From assembly GCF_013407925.2 (NCBI RefSeq), contig NZ_CP060201.1, positions 4,201,001 to 4,265,000 on the forward strand: a DNA stretch of 64,000 nt, read 5' to 3'. Shown here in pieces: positions 1 to 9,065 of the stretch. The stretch comes from Pseudomonas protegens (GTDB taxonomy: Bacteria > Pseudomonadota > Gammaproteobacteria > Pseudomonadales > Pseudomonadaceae). How positions within the stretch are numbered: the stretch's first letter is position 1; every line of letters begins with the position of its first letter. The notes beneath the pieces were generated by a model that saw only the letters and a program-made list of their open reading frames with translations, had not been told where the DNA came from and searched no databases. The position numbers and the translations under genes are program-made.

Positions 1-1815
1 CGGCAGGTAGTGCAGTTGCGAGAAGCGGCTGTCGGCTCCCAGGTCGATCAGTATTTCATGGGGGTAGCGCGCCCCCGCTGCAGTGCTCCAGTAGGAATTG
101 GGGTTGCCGTCGATGGCGTGGTTGCCCACCGCTGCGCCAGGCACCGCGCTGCTGGTGGACATGACCTTCCAGCTATTGCGCGGCAGGGCCTTGCCCTTGG
201 CATCCACCAGCAGCAGTTCGGCGACGCTGGCGTTGTCCTTGCCGTCCACCGCGGAGGTGGCGACAAACTTCAGGTAGCGGCCCTGGGCCGTGTCCTGGGT
301 CAGACCGTAGGCGTGGCCTTCAAGCACCTGATCCTGGGTGGCCCGGTTGTCGGTGTTGATCGCCAGGTACCAGCGCCCCGGCTGCGGGTCGTTCACCCCC
401 AGCGACACGTTGTGGCTGCGTGCCGAGCGGTAGTCGTAGCTTGAGCCGCTGGGCTGGGCGCCGCGCTTGAGCAGTAACTGGATCTGGCCGGCCTTCTCGG
501 TGAGTTCGCCGTCCACCACGGTGAACACCAGGCGCCGGGTGCCTTCGGGGACATCCACCGGGAAGTAGCGCGTCTGGCCGCTGGCCAGGCTGACTTTCTG
601 GTTGAGGATCGAGGTGCTTTGCTCCTGTTCGAGCGGGACCACGGAAGGGCTGTAGGCCGACATCCGCGCCGCGTTTTCCCGCCAGACCCGGGCCATGTTG
701 GCGGTTGTCGCGTTGCCCAGCGGCACGCCCCGGCTGTCCTTGACGTCCGGGTTGGAGAAATAGCCCACATGGTTGCCGCAGAGGATGGTGCCGACCCGGC
801 CATTGTCGTAGCCGAAGCGGTAGCTCTTGCCATCGGAACAGTGGTTGCCGCCGATGTTGTGGCCCAGCTCATGACGGAAGACCGTGGCCGACTTGATGGA
901 GTTGATGGTGTAGCGGCCGTTGACGTAGCCCCACCCTACGGCGGTGTCCTGGCCGGGGGTGCCCACGACGAAACTGGCCACCACATCGGGGCTGTAGCGA
1001 CGCATGCCTTCGGCGAAGACCTTGCTGACCTGGCCCAGGTTGGTGCCGGTGATGGCCGCATCCTGGGGCACCACCTGGGTGCCCACCAGGCGCAGGCGCA
1101 CGCCCTGGACCTTGGACTGTTGCAAGGCGCGGTTGACCGAGGCCACCTGGACCAGGGCGTAGGCTTCGTGGTCGCCGATATAGTCGGCGGCGGCCTGGGA
1201 GAACCCGGCCAGCAGGTCGATCACGGTTTCGCCCTGGACGTTGCGGTTGACCTGGAAACTGCGCAGGCCGCTCTGCGACTCCTTCAGGGCTGGGGTTTCG
1301 CTGCCGTCATCGGTGAGGTAGTCGACGCTCGACGGGGCAAAGGCGGCTCCGGCGTCGAAGTGGATCAGCGACTGCTGGCCGTTGGCGTCGCCGCGAATGA
1401 TGGCATTGGCATCCGGCAACAGGGCGATGAAGCTGCCGTCGGGGCGCGCGGCGAGGGTCATCTCTCCGGGGGCGCTCAGGGTCCGGGCGCGGCCCTCCAG
1501 CTGGCCGGTCATGACCCGCAGGTCCTTGAAGGTATCGTCCTGTTGCCCGATCAGGTTGCGGATGCGCATCCCGGTGACCTGTTGCAACTGCTCGGTGCCG
1601 GTTTCGGCGACGCCGAATGGCATCGCCCTGGCACCGGGCAATTGCAGGTTGATGAAGTGACCCTGGATCACCGTCGCGCCGAGAGCGGAATCGGGGCTGT
1701 GCTGGCCGACATCGGCCTGCGCCATGCCGCCAAGTGGCAAGAGTAGGGCAGCGCCCAGGCTGGCGCCCCAAAGGCGAGTCGCGCGGGACAAGGCGGTCAA
1801 TCTGAAGCTCGACAT
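1..1815 (-). CDS. secreted reprolysin-like zinc metalloprotease (3' end outside window)
   Basis: Open frame read leftwards from an ATG at 1815 to the window edge without a stop (605 codons seen). An N-terminal signal peptide ends near residue 33 (AQA). The catalytic motif HELGHNIGGNH (HExxHxxGxxH, residues 315-325) marks a metzincin zinc protease. From about residue 513 a discoidin-like F5/8 type C domain begins and is cut by the edge. The protein is a paralog of the complete protease at 2139-4568, which adds PKD-like and chitin-binding modules, so this one probably does too. An AGGA ribosome site lies 6 bases before the ATG. Inferred role: secreted protease acting on glycan-rich or insect/fungal material; the natural substrate is not visible. 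Confidence 0.85.
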   Translation of the reverse strand, partial: MSSFRLTALSRATRLWGASLGAALLLPLGGMAQADVGQHSPDSALGATVIQGHFINLQLPGARAMPFGVAETGTEQLQQVTGMRIRNLIGQQDDTFKDLRVMTGQLEGRARTLSAPGEMTLAARPDGSFIALLPDANAIIRGDANGQQSLIHFDAGAAFAPSSVDYLTDDGSETPALKESQSGLRSFQVNRNVQGETVIDLLAGFSQAAADYIGDHEAYALVQVASVNRALQQSKVQGVRLRLVGTQVVPQDAAITGTNLGQVSKVFAEGMRRYSPDVVASFVVGTPGQDTAVGWGYVNGRYTINSIKSATVFRHELGHNIGGNHCSDGKSYRFGYDNGRVGTILCGNHVGYFSNPDVKDSRGVPLGNATTANMARVWRENAARMSAYSPSVVPLEQEQSTSILNQKVSLASGQTRYFPVDVPEGTRRLVFTVVDGELTEKAGQIQLLLKRGAQPSGSSYDYRSARSHNVSLGVNDPQPGRWYLAINTDNRATQDQVLEGHAYGLTQDTAQGRYLKFVATSAVDGKDNASVAELLLVDAKGKALPRNSWKVMSTSSAVPGAAVGNHAIDGNPNSYWSTAAGARYPHEILIDLGADSRFSQLHYLP

Positions 1816-2138
1816 AACTATTCCTGGGTAGTCTCAGCGCGGTGCGATACCTGGCGAACAGGACCGCTAAAGCGTCCGCGCTGAGGAGGTGGATAAGGAG
1901 TTTTGCCGGCGGAGGGCATCATAGGCAGGGGCGCTCGGGGCGTACATCGAACAGGGGGCTTTTCGTACCGGTCCTAGGCAGCGGGCGCAATCGCCGGAGC
2001 GTCCAGGCCGGCACACCACGGCATGGGGGCGCTGCCACAAAGAATGGGGCGAGGTCATGCAGGCAGCGGCCATCGGGGCCGCCGCCTGCGCTGTGGGAAG
2101 GGGGCTGGCTGCCGGGGGCGTGAAGCCCCCGGCGGCTG
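1816..2138. other. intergenic region between the tandem proteases
   Basis: No coding region is convincing here. The part next to 1815 resembles the leader upstream of the second protease (for example CAGCGCGGTGCGATACCTG at 1836-1854 against CAGCGCAGTGCGACACCTG), so promoter and leader were duplicated with the gene. The left-hand gene's promoter should lie in this gap. The far side holds the hairpin that follows the second protease. Confidence 0.5.
2111..2133 (-). terminator. hairpin downstream of the second metalloprotease
   Basis: Perfect 9-bp inverted repeat GCCGGGGGC / GCCCCCGGC with a 5-base loop, 6 bases after the stop of the protease gene. There is no U tract, so it is a terminator-like or mRNA-stabilising hairpin, not a textbook intrinsic terminator. 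Confidence 0.5.
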
Positions 2139-4568
2139 TCAGTGACAGGGGCCGAGGTCGTTCCAGACCTTGCCGCTGAAGTCCGGCCCGGTGAACGCCG
2201 GGTTGCCCGGCTCCTGGCCTTGGGTCCACCAGCGGGCGAGGAAGAAGCGCCCGTTGTGGCTGACTTTCTGACCGCCCAGGTAGGCCGTGCTGCGCGTCCA
2301 GGCAGCTGTGCAGCCAGGCGCCGTTTGCGCCGGGGCGAGGACCGTGACGCTGTGCTCGGCGGTGGCGGTTTTCTGGCCGTTGTCCACGCTCAGGGTGAAG
2401 CGATAGCGGGTGTCTTGCTTGAGCTGCGGGGCGGTGAAGCTGATACGTGCGCCGTCGTAGCTGAAGTCCAGTGCCGGCGTGACTTGCCAGGCAAAGCTCA
2501 AGGCCTTGCCTTGTGGGTCGCTGGAGCCCGAGGCATCCAGCAGCACCGGGTCACCGGCGTTGGCCTGGCTGCGACCGCTGATCACGGCGACAGGTGGCAG
2601 GCTGGCCGCGACCGGCTTGAGGGCAACGGACTTGACCTCGTTGTCGGCACTGAACTCGCCTTTGGCCAGCAGCGCCCAGGCGCTGGTCGGGCTGTCCCCG
2701 CCATACACTTGGTAGCCCTTGATGTTGCCGGCGGTATCGTTGTTTTGCCGCGGCAGGTAGTTCAAGGAAGAGAAGCCCCGCTCTGCTCCGAGGTCGATGA
2801 TGATCTCGTGGGGATAGCTGGCACTGCCCGAACTCCAGTACGAGTTTGGTTTGCCATCGACGAACCACAGGCTGTTGTCGATGCCGGAGGTCTTGCCGTT
2901 GACCGAGTGGACGCGCCAGCCGTCTCTGGGCAGCGGCTTGCCCTTGGCGTCGGCCAGCAGCAGTTCGGCGATGCTGGCAACTTTGCTGCCGTTGATCGAC
3001 GACGTGGCGACAAAACGCAGGTAGCGAGCCTGGCTGGTTTCCTGGGTCTTGGCGAAGACATGGCCTTCAAGCAACTGGTCGCTGGCGCTCTTGTTCTTCT
3101 CGGCTCGTACCCCGACGTACCAGCGCCCGGGCTTGGGATGGCTCACCCCCAGGGCGACGCCATGGTTTTCCAGGGAGCGGTAGTCATAGTCGCTGGCGGT
3201 GGGGCGGGCGCCGTGCTTGAGCAGCAGTTGCACCTTGTCCGCCCGTTCATGGCGCGGGCCGTGGTTGATCGACAACGCCAGGCGCTCGGTGCCCTCGGGA
3301 ATGTCCAGGGCCTGGTAGTGGATGACGTTCTGTTGCAGGTCGATGGACTTGCTCAGCAGCGGTCTGACCTGTTCGTGGTCCATGGGGATCACCGCCGGGC
3401 TGTAGGCGGACATGCGCTGGGCGCCTTCACGCCACAGGCGAGCCATGTTGGCGCTGCCCAGTTGGCCCAGGGGCACGCCCTGGTTGTCCCTGACCTCCGG
3501 GTTGGAGTAGTAGCCCACGTGGTTGCCACACAGGATCGTGCCGACCCGGCCGTTGTGGTAGCCGAAACGGTCGCTGCTGCCGTCCGGGCAATGACCGCCG
3601 CCGATGTTGTGCCCCACCTCGTGGCGAAAGGTGGTGGGCGACTTGATGTTGTTGATCGAGTAACGGCCATTGACATTGCCCCAGCCGAGCATGGTGTCGA
3701 CCCCCGGGGTGCCGACGAAGAACCCGGTCACCAGATCGGGGCTGTATTGCCGCATGCCTTCGGCGAACAGGCTGCTGACCTTGCGCAGGGTTCCGTCGGA
3801 GCCGGCGGTGATCGGGTGATCCTCGGCAATCACCTGGGTGCCCACCAGGCGCAGGCGTACCCCTTCGATCTGTGACTGGCGCAACGCATGGTTGACCGAG
3901 GCGACCTGGGCCAGGGCGTAGGCTTCGTGGTCGCCGATATAGTCGGCGGCGGCCTGGGAGAAACCGGCCAGCAGGTCGATCACGGTTTCGCCCTGGGCGT
4001 TGCGATCGACCTGAAAGCTGCGCTGGCCGTCGCGGGTCTGCAGCAGGTTGGGCTCCTGGGCTTGCTCGGACTGCACATAGTCGATGTTGCCGGGCGCATG
4101 GGAGTGCCGGGTTTCGGCGGGGATCAGCGTCTGCTGACCATTGGCATCGCCGCGGATGGTGGCATTGGGCAGCAGGGCGATGAAGCTGCCATCGCTGCGG
4201 GCGGTGACGACGACGTTGCTTTCGCCGAATGCCTGGCGAGCGGGTCCCTGGGCCCGGCCCACCAGGACCTTGATGTCCTTGAAGCGATCGTCCTGATCCA
4301 GGCGCAGGGCGCCGATGCTCAGGCCGGTGGCCTGGGTCAGGCGCTCGGTGCTGGCGGCAGGCGCGTTGCGCAGCCTGGGATCGGGGTTCAAGGCCTGGAT
4401 ATCGATGAACGGCCCGCCGAGCGTCGCGGCACTATCAATGGCAGGCGTGGCGGGTGATGTCTCGTGGGCCAGGGCCGGGCTGGCCAAGGGCATGAGCAGG
4501 ACGGCTCCCAGGCTGGCGGCGCGGATGGCGTCGGCCAGGGAAAGGTGAGGCAATTGGCGGTGGGGCAT
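2139..4568 (-). CDS. secreted multidomain zinc metalloprotease with discoidin, PKD-like and chitin-binding modules
   Basis: 809 residues from the ATG at 4568, chosen because GGAG lies 5 bases upstream; a GTG two codons earlier is the alternative. A signal peptide ends near residue 34 (ALA). HEVGHNIGGGH at residues 316-326 is the metzincin zinc motif, in the style of reprolysin-like M12 peptidases. A discoidin-like F5/8 C domain spans about 513-650, a PKD-like domain about 655-745 (DASGSSDPQGK), and a C-terminal CBM5/12 chitin-binding module with WTQGQEPG and terminal Cys about 755-808. The layout implies an exported protease tethered to chitin or other glycans. Head-to-tail paralog of the gene at 1-1815. 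Substrate unknown. Confidence 0.88.
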   Translation of the reverse strand: MPHRQLPHLSLADAIRAASLGAVLLMPLASPALAHETSPATPAIDSAATLGGPFIDIQALNPDPRLRNAPAASTERLTQATGLSIGALRLDQDDRFKDIKVLVGRAQGPARQAFGESNVVVTARSDGSFIALLPNATIRGDANGQQTLIPAETRHSHAPGNIDYVQSEQAQEPNLLQTRDGQRSFQVDRNAQGETVIDLLAGFSQAAADYIGDHEAYALAQVASVNHALRQSQIEGVRLRLVGTQVIAEDHPITAGSDGTLRKVSSLFAEGMRQYSPDLVTGFFVGTPGVDTMLGWGNVNGRYSINNIKSPTTFRHEVGHNIGGGHCPDGSSDRFGYHNGRVGTILCGNHVGYYSNPEVRDNQGVPLGQLGSANMARLWREGAQRMSAYSPAVIPMDHEQVRPLLSKSIDLQQNVIHYQALDIPEGTERLALSINHGPRHERADKVQLLLKHGARPTASDYDYRSLENHGVALGVSHPKPGRWYVGVRAEKNKSASDQLLEGHVFAKTQETSQARYLRFVATSSINGSKVASIAELLLADAKGKPLPRDGWRVHSVNGKTSGIDNSLWFVDGKPNSYWSSGSASYPHEIIIDLGAERGFSSLNYLPRQNNDTAGNIKGYQVYGGDSPTSAWALLAKGEFSADNEVKSVALKPVAASLPPVAVISGRSQANAGDPVLLDASGSSDPQGKALSFAWQVTPALDFSYDGARISFTAPQLKQDTRYRFTLSVDNGQKTATAEHSVTVLAPAQTAPGCTAAWTRSTAYLGGQKVSHNGRFFLARWWTQGQEPGNPAFTGPDFSGKVWNDLGPCH

Positions 4569-4841
4569 AACCACTCCAGGACAAGCACAGCGCAGTGCGA
4601 CACCTGTATTGGCAATCGCTGGATGACGGGCGCTGATGAGATGAATTCGGGAGGTTTGCCGGCGCGCTGAATCTTATGAATCGACCTGGTGCTTGTACAT
4701 GTCCGCCAGGCCTTTTCGGTCATGTACGAAGCCGCGGATGCACGGGAATGCCAAGCGGCGGTAGGGAAAGCAAGCGCTTAAAAGTGCGGTAAACTGCCGC
4801 CCATTGCCTTTCCAGTGCTGACTTTTTCCTACGGTACCCCC

Positions 4842-6176
4842 ATGACATTCGCCACTCTTGGCCTGATCGAACCCTTGCTGCGCGCCCTTGAAACCCTCGG
4901 CTACCAGACCCCGACCCCGGTACAGGCGCAAGCCATCCCGGCGGTGCTGGGCGGGCGTGACCTGATGGCCGCGGCCCAGACCGGCACCGGCAAGACCGCT
5001 GGTTTCGCCTTGCCGCTGCTGCAGTTGCTGACCCTGGAAGGGCCCAAGGTCGACAGCAACTCGGTGCGTGCGCTGATCCTGGTGCCGACCCGCGAGCTGG
5101 CCGAGCAGGTTCACGAAAGTGTGCGTCAGTACGCCGAACACCTGCCGCTGCGCACCTACGCGGTGTACGGCGGGGTCAGCATCAACCCGCAGATGATGAA
5201 GTTGCGCAAAGGCGTGGACCTGTTGGTGGCAACCCCGGGGCGCCTGCTGGACCTGTACCGGCAGAACGCGGTGAAGTTCAGCCAGCTGCAGACCCTGGTG
5301 CTGGACGAAGCCGACCGCATGCTCGACCTGGGCTTCTCCGAGGAGCTCAAGGACATCTACGCGGCGTTGCCGAAAAAGCGCCAGACCCTGCTGTTTTCCG
5401 CGACCTTCTCCGACGCCATTCGCCTGCTGGCCGGGCAGATGCTCAAGGACCCGTTGAGCATCGAGGTCAGCCCGCGCAACGTCGCCGCCAATACGGTCAA
5501 GCAATGGGTGGTGCCGGTGGACAAGAAGCGCAAGCCGGAGCTGTTCAGCCACCTGCTGCGCAAGAACCGCTGGAAGCAGGTGCTGGTGTTCGCCAAGACC
5601 CGCAACGGCGTGGATGCGCTGGTGGAAAAGCTTCAGGGCCAGGGCGTGAATGCCGACGGCATCCATGGCGACAAGCCCCAGGCCACGCGCCAGCGTGCCC
5701 TGGACCGGTTCAAGGCCAGCGAGATCCAGATCCTGGTGGCCACCGACGTGGCGGCCCGTGGCCTGGACATCGAAGACTTGCCGCTGGTGGTCAACTTCGA
5801 CCTGCCGATCGTCGCCGAGGACTACATCCATCGCATTGGTCGTACTGGCCGGGCCGGCTCCACCGGCGAGGCGATCTCCCTGGTGTGCGCCGATGAAGTC
5901 AACCTGCTGTCGGCGATCGAGATGCTGACTCGCCAGACTTTGAAGCGCCATGAAGAGCAGGACTTCGAACCCGAGCACCGGGTGCCGGAAACCGACGCCA
6001 GTGGCCAGGTGGTGAAAAAACCGAAGAAGCCCAAGAAACCGAAAACCTCCGGCGGTGGCGGCAAGCGCAACCTGGGCAAGTGGGTGGACAGTGGTGAAGT
6101 GGCCGAAGCGCCAGCGGTGAAACCGGTGCGCAAGGTTCCGGCGTTCAACACCGGGCCGCGCAAGCGCAAGCCTTGA
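4842..6176 (+). CDS. rhlE: DEAD-box ATP-dependent RNA helicase, RhlE type
   Basis: 444 residues from the ATG at 4842 (MTFATLGL, the usual RhlE start); a GTG nine codons earlier is less likely. The helicase motifs are in order: Q motif, AQTGTGKT (Walker A), PTRELA, DEAD (in LVLDEADRML), SAT (LLFSATF), and HRIGRTGR near residue 330. The tail after about residue 375 is short, basic and lysine/proline-rich (KKPKKPKKPK), as in RhlE1-like enzymes and shorter than the long RhlE2 tail. It unwinds structured RNA and contributes to ribosome assembly or RNA turnover. Upstream, TAAACT at about 4790 may be a -10 element. No operon partner is evident. Confidence 0.9.
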   Translation: MTFATLGLIEPLLRALETLGYQTPTPVQAQAIPAVLGGRDLMAAAQTGTGKTAGFALPLLQLLTLEGPKVDSNSVRALILVPTRELAEQVHESVRQYAEHLPLRTYAVYGGVSINPQMMKLRKGVDLLVATPGRLLDLYRQNAVKFSQLQTLVLDEADRMLDLGFSEELKDIYAALPKKRQTLLFSATFSDAIRLLAGQMLKDPLSIEVSPRNVAANTVKQWVVPVDKKRKPELFSHLLRKNRWKQVLVFAKTRNGVDALVEKLQGQGVNADGIHGDKPQATRQRALDRFKASEIQILVATDVAARGLDIEDLPLVVNFDLPIVAEDYIHRIGRTGRAGSTGEAISLVCADEVNLLSAIEMLTRQTLKRHEEQDFEPEHRVPETDASGQVVKKPKKPKKPKTSGGGGKRNLGKWVDSGEVAEAPAVKPVRKVPAFNTGPRKRKP

Positions 6177-6179
6177 AGG

Positions 6180-6256
6180 CAGCTACAAGCCTCAAGCGGC
6201 AAGCTGCAAGTTCAGGTCGGCTTGAAGCTTGTGGCTTAACGCTTGCCGCTGCTTTT
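6180..6256. repeat. palindromic GCTTGAAGCTTG-type intergenic repeat
   Basis: The short gap between the convergent helicase and flavoprotein genes is filled with overlapping inverted and direct copies of CAAGC/GCTTG words (CAAGCCTCAAGCGGCAAGC, then GGCTTGAAGCTTGTGGC). A related copy, TCGCTTGAAGCTTGCCAC, lies after morA near 59660-59677. It may serve as a bidirectional transcription end. Confidence 0.45.
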
Positions 6257-7483
6257 CAGCCATTCGAGCATTCCTAGCCCGGCCCGACGGCCGCTGGCAA
6301 AGCAGGCGGTCAGCAGGTAACCGCCAGTGGGGGCTTCCCAGTCGAGCATTTCCCCGGCGCAGAACACTCCGGGGAGGTGCTCCAGCATCAGTCGTTCATC
6401 CAGCGCTTCGAAGGTGACGCCACCGGCGCTGCTGATGGCTTCGTCCAGGGGCCGTGGGCGTACCAGGGTCAAGGGCAGTGCCTTGATCGCCGCCGCCAGG
6501 CGCGCCGGATCGTTGAAGGTGTCGGCGCCTGTCAGCTCCCGCAGCAACCCGGCCTTTACCCCCTCGATCCCCAACTGACTCTGCAGGTGCTTGGCCATGG
6601 AGCGCGAGCCACGCGGCTTGGCCAGGGCGGCCTGGACCTTGTCCCGAGGCTTGCCCGGCAGCAGGTCGATATGAACGGTGGCTTGCCCGTGTCGGTGGAT
6701 GCTGTCGCGGATCGGCGCCGACAGGGCATAGATCAGGCTGCCTTCGATGCCGCTGGCGGTGATCACGCATTCACCCAGCCGGGGGATGTCGTCATTGAGG
6801 CCGATGGCCACGTTCTTCAGCGGCGCCCCGGCGAATTTGCTGCGCAGCAACTCGCTCCAGGCACTGACCTCGAAACCGCAATTGCTCGGTTGCAAGGGGG
6901 CGACCTGCACGCCGCGCTGTTGCAGCAGGGGCAGCCAGGCACCGTCTGAACCCAGGCGCGACCAACTGCCTCCACCCAACGCCAGCAGGGTGGCATCGGC
7001 CTTTACCGCGCGTTCGCCCTCGGGATGCTGGATGCGCAGGCTGCCGTCGGTATTCCAGCCCAGCCAGCGGTGCCGGGTGTGGATAACCACCCCGGCGTCG
7101 CGCAGGCGCTTGAGCCAGGCGCGCAGCAGCGGCGCGGCCTTCATGTCGGTGGGAAATACCCGCCCCGAGCTGCCGACGAAGGTGTCGATACCCAGGCCGT
7201 GAATCCATTGGCACAAGGCCTCGGCGCCGAATTCGCGCAGCAGCGGGGCGATGTACGGGGCCCTTTCGGCATAGCGCGAGAGGAAGGCCGGGTAGGCTTC
7301 GGAGTGGGTGATGTTCATGCCACCGACCCCGGCCAGGAGGAACTTGCGGCCCACCGATGGCATGCCGTCGTACAGGTCGACCCGAATTCCGGCCTGGCTC
7401 AGTACCTCGGCGGCCATCAGGCCAGCGGGGCCGCCGCCGATGATCGCGACGTGGTGGGGCGTGGAAGAGAGCGATGCAGTCAT
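6236..7483 (-). CDS. FAD-dependent oxidoreductase of the HI0933/BaiN-like flavoprotein family (TIGR03862 type)
   Basis: 415 residues from the ATG at 7483 (MTASLSSTPHH); longer in-frame starts upstream would place the FAD motif too far in. The dinucleotide-binding motif IIGGGPAGLMAAE lies near residues 11-23, followed by GMPSVGRKFLLAG, the typical second segment of this family. The C-terminus holds the second flavin contact (SAGGVTFEALD ... GVFCAGEMLDWEAPTGGYLLTACFASGRRAG). These are predicted cytosolic flavoproteins of unknown substrate. The gene is transcribed towards the helicase; the tandem repeat array lies upstream of its start. Confidence 0.85.
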   Translation of the reverse strand: MTASLSSTPHHVAIIGGGPAGLMAAEVLSQAGIRVDLYDGMPSVGRKFLLAGVGGMNITHSEAYPAFLSRYAERAPYIAPLLREFGAEALCQWIHGLGIDTFVGSSGRVFPTDMKAAPLLRAWLKRLRDAGVVIHTRHRWLGWNTDGSLRIQHPEGERAVKADATLLALGGGSWSRLGSDGAWLPLLQQRGVQVAPLQPSNCGFEVSAWSELLRSKFAGAPLKNVAIGLNDDIPRLGECVITASGIEGSLIYALSAPIRDSIHRHGQATVHIDLLPGKPRDKVQAALAKPRGSRSMAKHLQSQLGIEGVKAGLLRELTGADTFNDPARLAAAIKALPLTLVRPRPLDEAISSAGGVTFEALDERLMLEHLPGVFCAGEMLDWEAPTGGYLLTACFASGRRAGLGMLEWLKSSGKR

Positions 7484-7544
7484 GGCAGGGGCGGGGCTGA
7501 GGAAATAGGCCGGGCATTCTACCCGAGGTGCAGGGGGCTTGCTG

Positions 7545-8060
7545 GGTCGATGATGCCTGGTCAAAAACTAGACAGCGGGCTGCGGGCCTTGTGCCCCGTG
7601 GTCTGGCGCGACTTTCGCGCAGGTTGTCCACAGTCGGCTCCACAGGGATTGGGGGTAAGCGGCCCACGCCAGGATGACACCTTGATGAAACTGATCAAAA
7701 ACTGGTCGATTGTCTGCAGGCCTTGCACTGCGTGGGCTGTAGCGACTTTCGCGCAGGTTGTCCACAGGCGGTTCCACAGCGATTGGGGGTAAGCGCTACG
7801 GCGTCGCCGAACGCCCGCTGCGCCTGATCAAAAAACACACACCACGCTGAAAGCCCCGCCGATAGAGGGCTGTAGCGTGTTTCACGCAGCTTATCCACAG
7901 GCAGCTCCACAGGGATTGGGGGTAAGCGATCCACAACACTGTGACCGTCTGATGGCATTGATCAAAAAACAGACGATTGCTTGCAGCCCCCGATTAACAG
8001 GGGCTGGCGAGGCTTTCTCCCAGGTTATCCACAAGCGGCTCCACAGCGGATGTGGGTAAG
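7545..8060. repeat. tandem repeat array, about four 134-bp units with DnaA-box-like cores
   Basis: Four units repeat with near-constant period: the 9-mer cores TTGTCCACA (7624-7632), TTGTCCACA (7758-7766), TTATCCACA (7891-7899) and TTATCCACA (8025-8033) are 134, 133 and 134 bases apart. Each core is followed by a GGCTCCACAGGGATTGGGGG-like block and GTAAG, and preceded by a (GA)TCAAAAA-containing block. TTATCCACA matches the bacterial DnaA box consensus. Short frames on both strands are only the repeat read through. No dnaA, dnaN or rpmH is nearby, so it is not the replication origin. Confidence 0.9.
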
Positions 8061-8070
8061 GCCACTGGGT

Positions 8071-8991
8071 TCAGTAGCAGCCTGAGGACTCCCAGACCCG
8101 CTGCGCGCTGTGATGGAGGATGCCGTGGCGTCGGGCCAGGGCCTGGCGGTCCTTGCTGTAGCCGCCGCCGATCACGCCGAGCACCGGGATGTCGCGGCCC
8201 AGGCAGTGGCGCATGACCCGTTCGTCGCGTTCCGCCACACCGGCATCGGTGAGCTTGAGGTAGCCCAGGGCGTCGTCCTGGTGCACGTCGACCCCGGCGT
8301 CGTACAGCACCAGGTCCGGCTGATACAGCGGCAGCAGGTAGTTGAGGGTGTCGTCCACCACCTTGAGGTAGTCGGCGTCGCCCATGCCCATGGGCAGCGG
8401 GATGTCCCAGTCGCTCTGGGCCTTGCGCGCGGGGAAGTTTTTTTCACAGTGCAGCGAGACGGTCACCGCGTCGGGGGTATGTTGCAGGATCCGTGCGGTG
8501 CCATCGCCCTGGTGCACGTCGCAGTCGAAGATCAGCACCCGCCCCACGCGGCCGCTTTGCAGCAGGTAATGGCTGATCACCGCCAGGTCATTGAAGATGC
8601 AGAACCCCGCCGGGTAGTCGTAATGGGCGTGATGGGTGCCGCCGGCCAGGTGACAGGCCAGGCCATGTTGCAGCGCCTTTTCGGCCGTTAGCAGGGAGCC
8701 GCCGACAGCGCGCACCGTGCGCCGGGCCAGGGCTTCGCTCCAGGGCAGGCCGAGGCGCCGCTGGTCTTCCCGGGACAACTCGCCGCTCATGTAGCGTTCG
8801 ATATAGGCCGGGTCGTGGGCCAGGGCGAGGATGTCGGCCGGGCACAGCTCGGGGCGCAGCAGATCGGCGTTGCGGGTCAGGCCGCTGTCCACCAGGTGGT
8901 CGCGCAGCAGGCGGAACTTGTCCATGGGGAAACGGTGTTCCGGCGGGAACTCCGGGCTGTAGTCGTCGTGATAGATCAGTGGCAATGACAT
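8071..8991 (-). CDS. histone deacetylase family protein (HDAC-like amidohydrolase)
   Basis: 306 residues, normal for the bacterial acetoin-utilisation/HDAC-like family. Seen motifs include RFPMDKF near the start, GGTHHAHYDYPAGFCIFND with the tandem histidines, FDCDVHQGDGTA with zinc-ligand Asp/His, and YDAGVDVHQDDALG with the further zinc Asp. It should hydrolyse an acetylamide bond on a protein lysine, polyamine or small molecule; the substrate cannot be told. Start ATG at 8991, divergent from the acetyltransferase at 9066 with a 74-base shared promoter gap. The last tandem repeat unit lies just beyond its stop. Confidence 0.9.
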   Translation of the reverse strand: MSLPLIYHDDYSPEFPPEHRFPMDKFRLLRDHLVDSGLTRNADLLRPELCPADILALAHDPAYIERYMSGELSREDQRRLGLPWSEALARRTVRAVGGSLLTAEKALQHGLACHLAGGTHHAHYDYPAGFCIFNDLAVISHYLLQSGRVGRVLIFDCDVHQGDGTARILQHTPDAVTVSLHCEKNFPARKAQSDWDIPLPMGMGDADYLKVVDDTLNYLLPLYQPDLVLYDAGVDVHQDDALGYLKLTDAGVAERDERVMRHCLGRDIPVLGVIGGGYSKDRQALARRHGILHHSAQRVWESSGCY

Positions 8992-9065
8992 GGCATTTTC
9001 TTAGAGGAACCCGTGAAGGATCCTACCAGCGATGTAGACTTGCACCCACGGAAACGGAGGGCCTG

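Noticed and set aside
7568..7958. Small minus-strand proteins containing LPPIPVE...VDNLRES
   Set aside because: The apparent conservation arises from translating the tandem repeat; no ribosome sites or coding bias.
7545..8060. CRISPR array
   Set aside because: The 134-bp units are directly abutting and homologous along their length, with no short repeat/unique spacer pattern and no cas genes.
7545..8060. Chromosomal replication origin
   Set aside because: No dnaA, dnaN, recF, gyrB, rpmH or AT-rich unwinding region nearby, although DnaA-box-like words are present.
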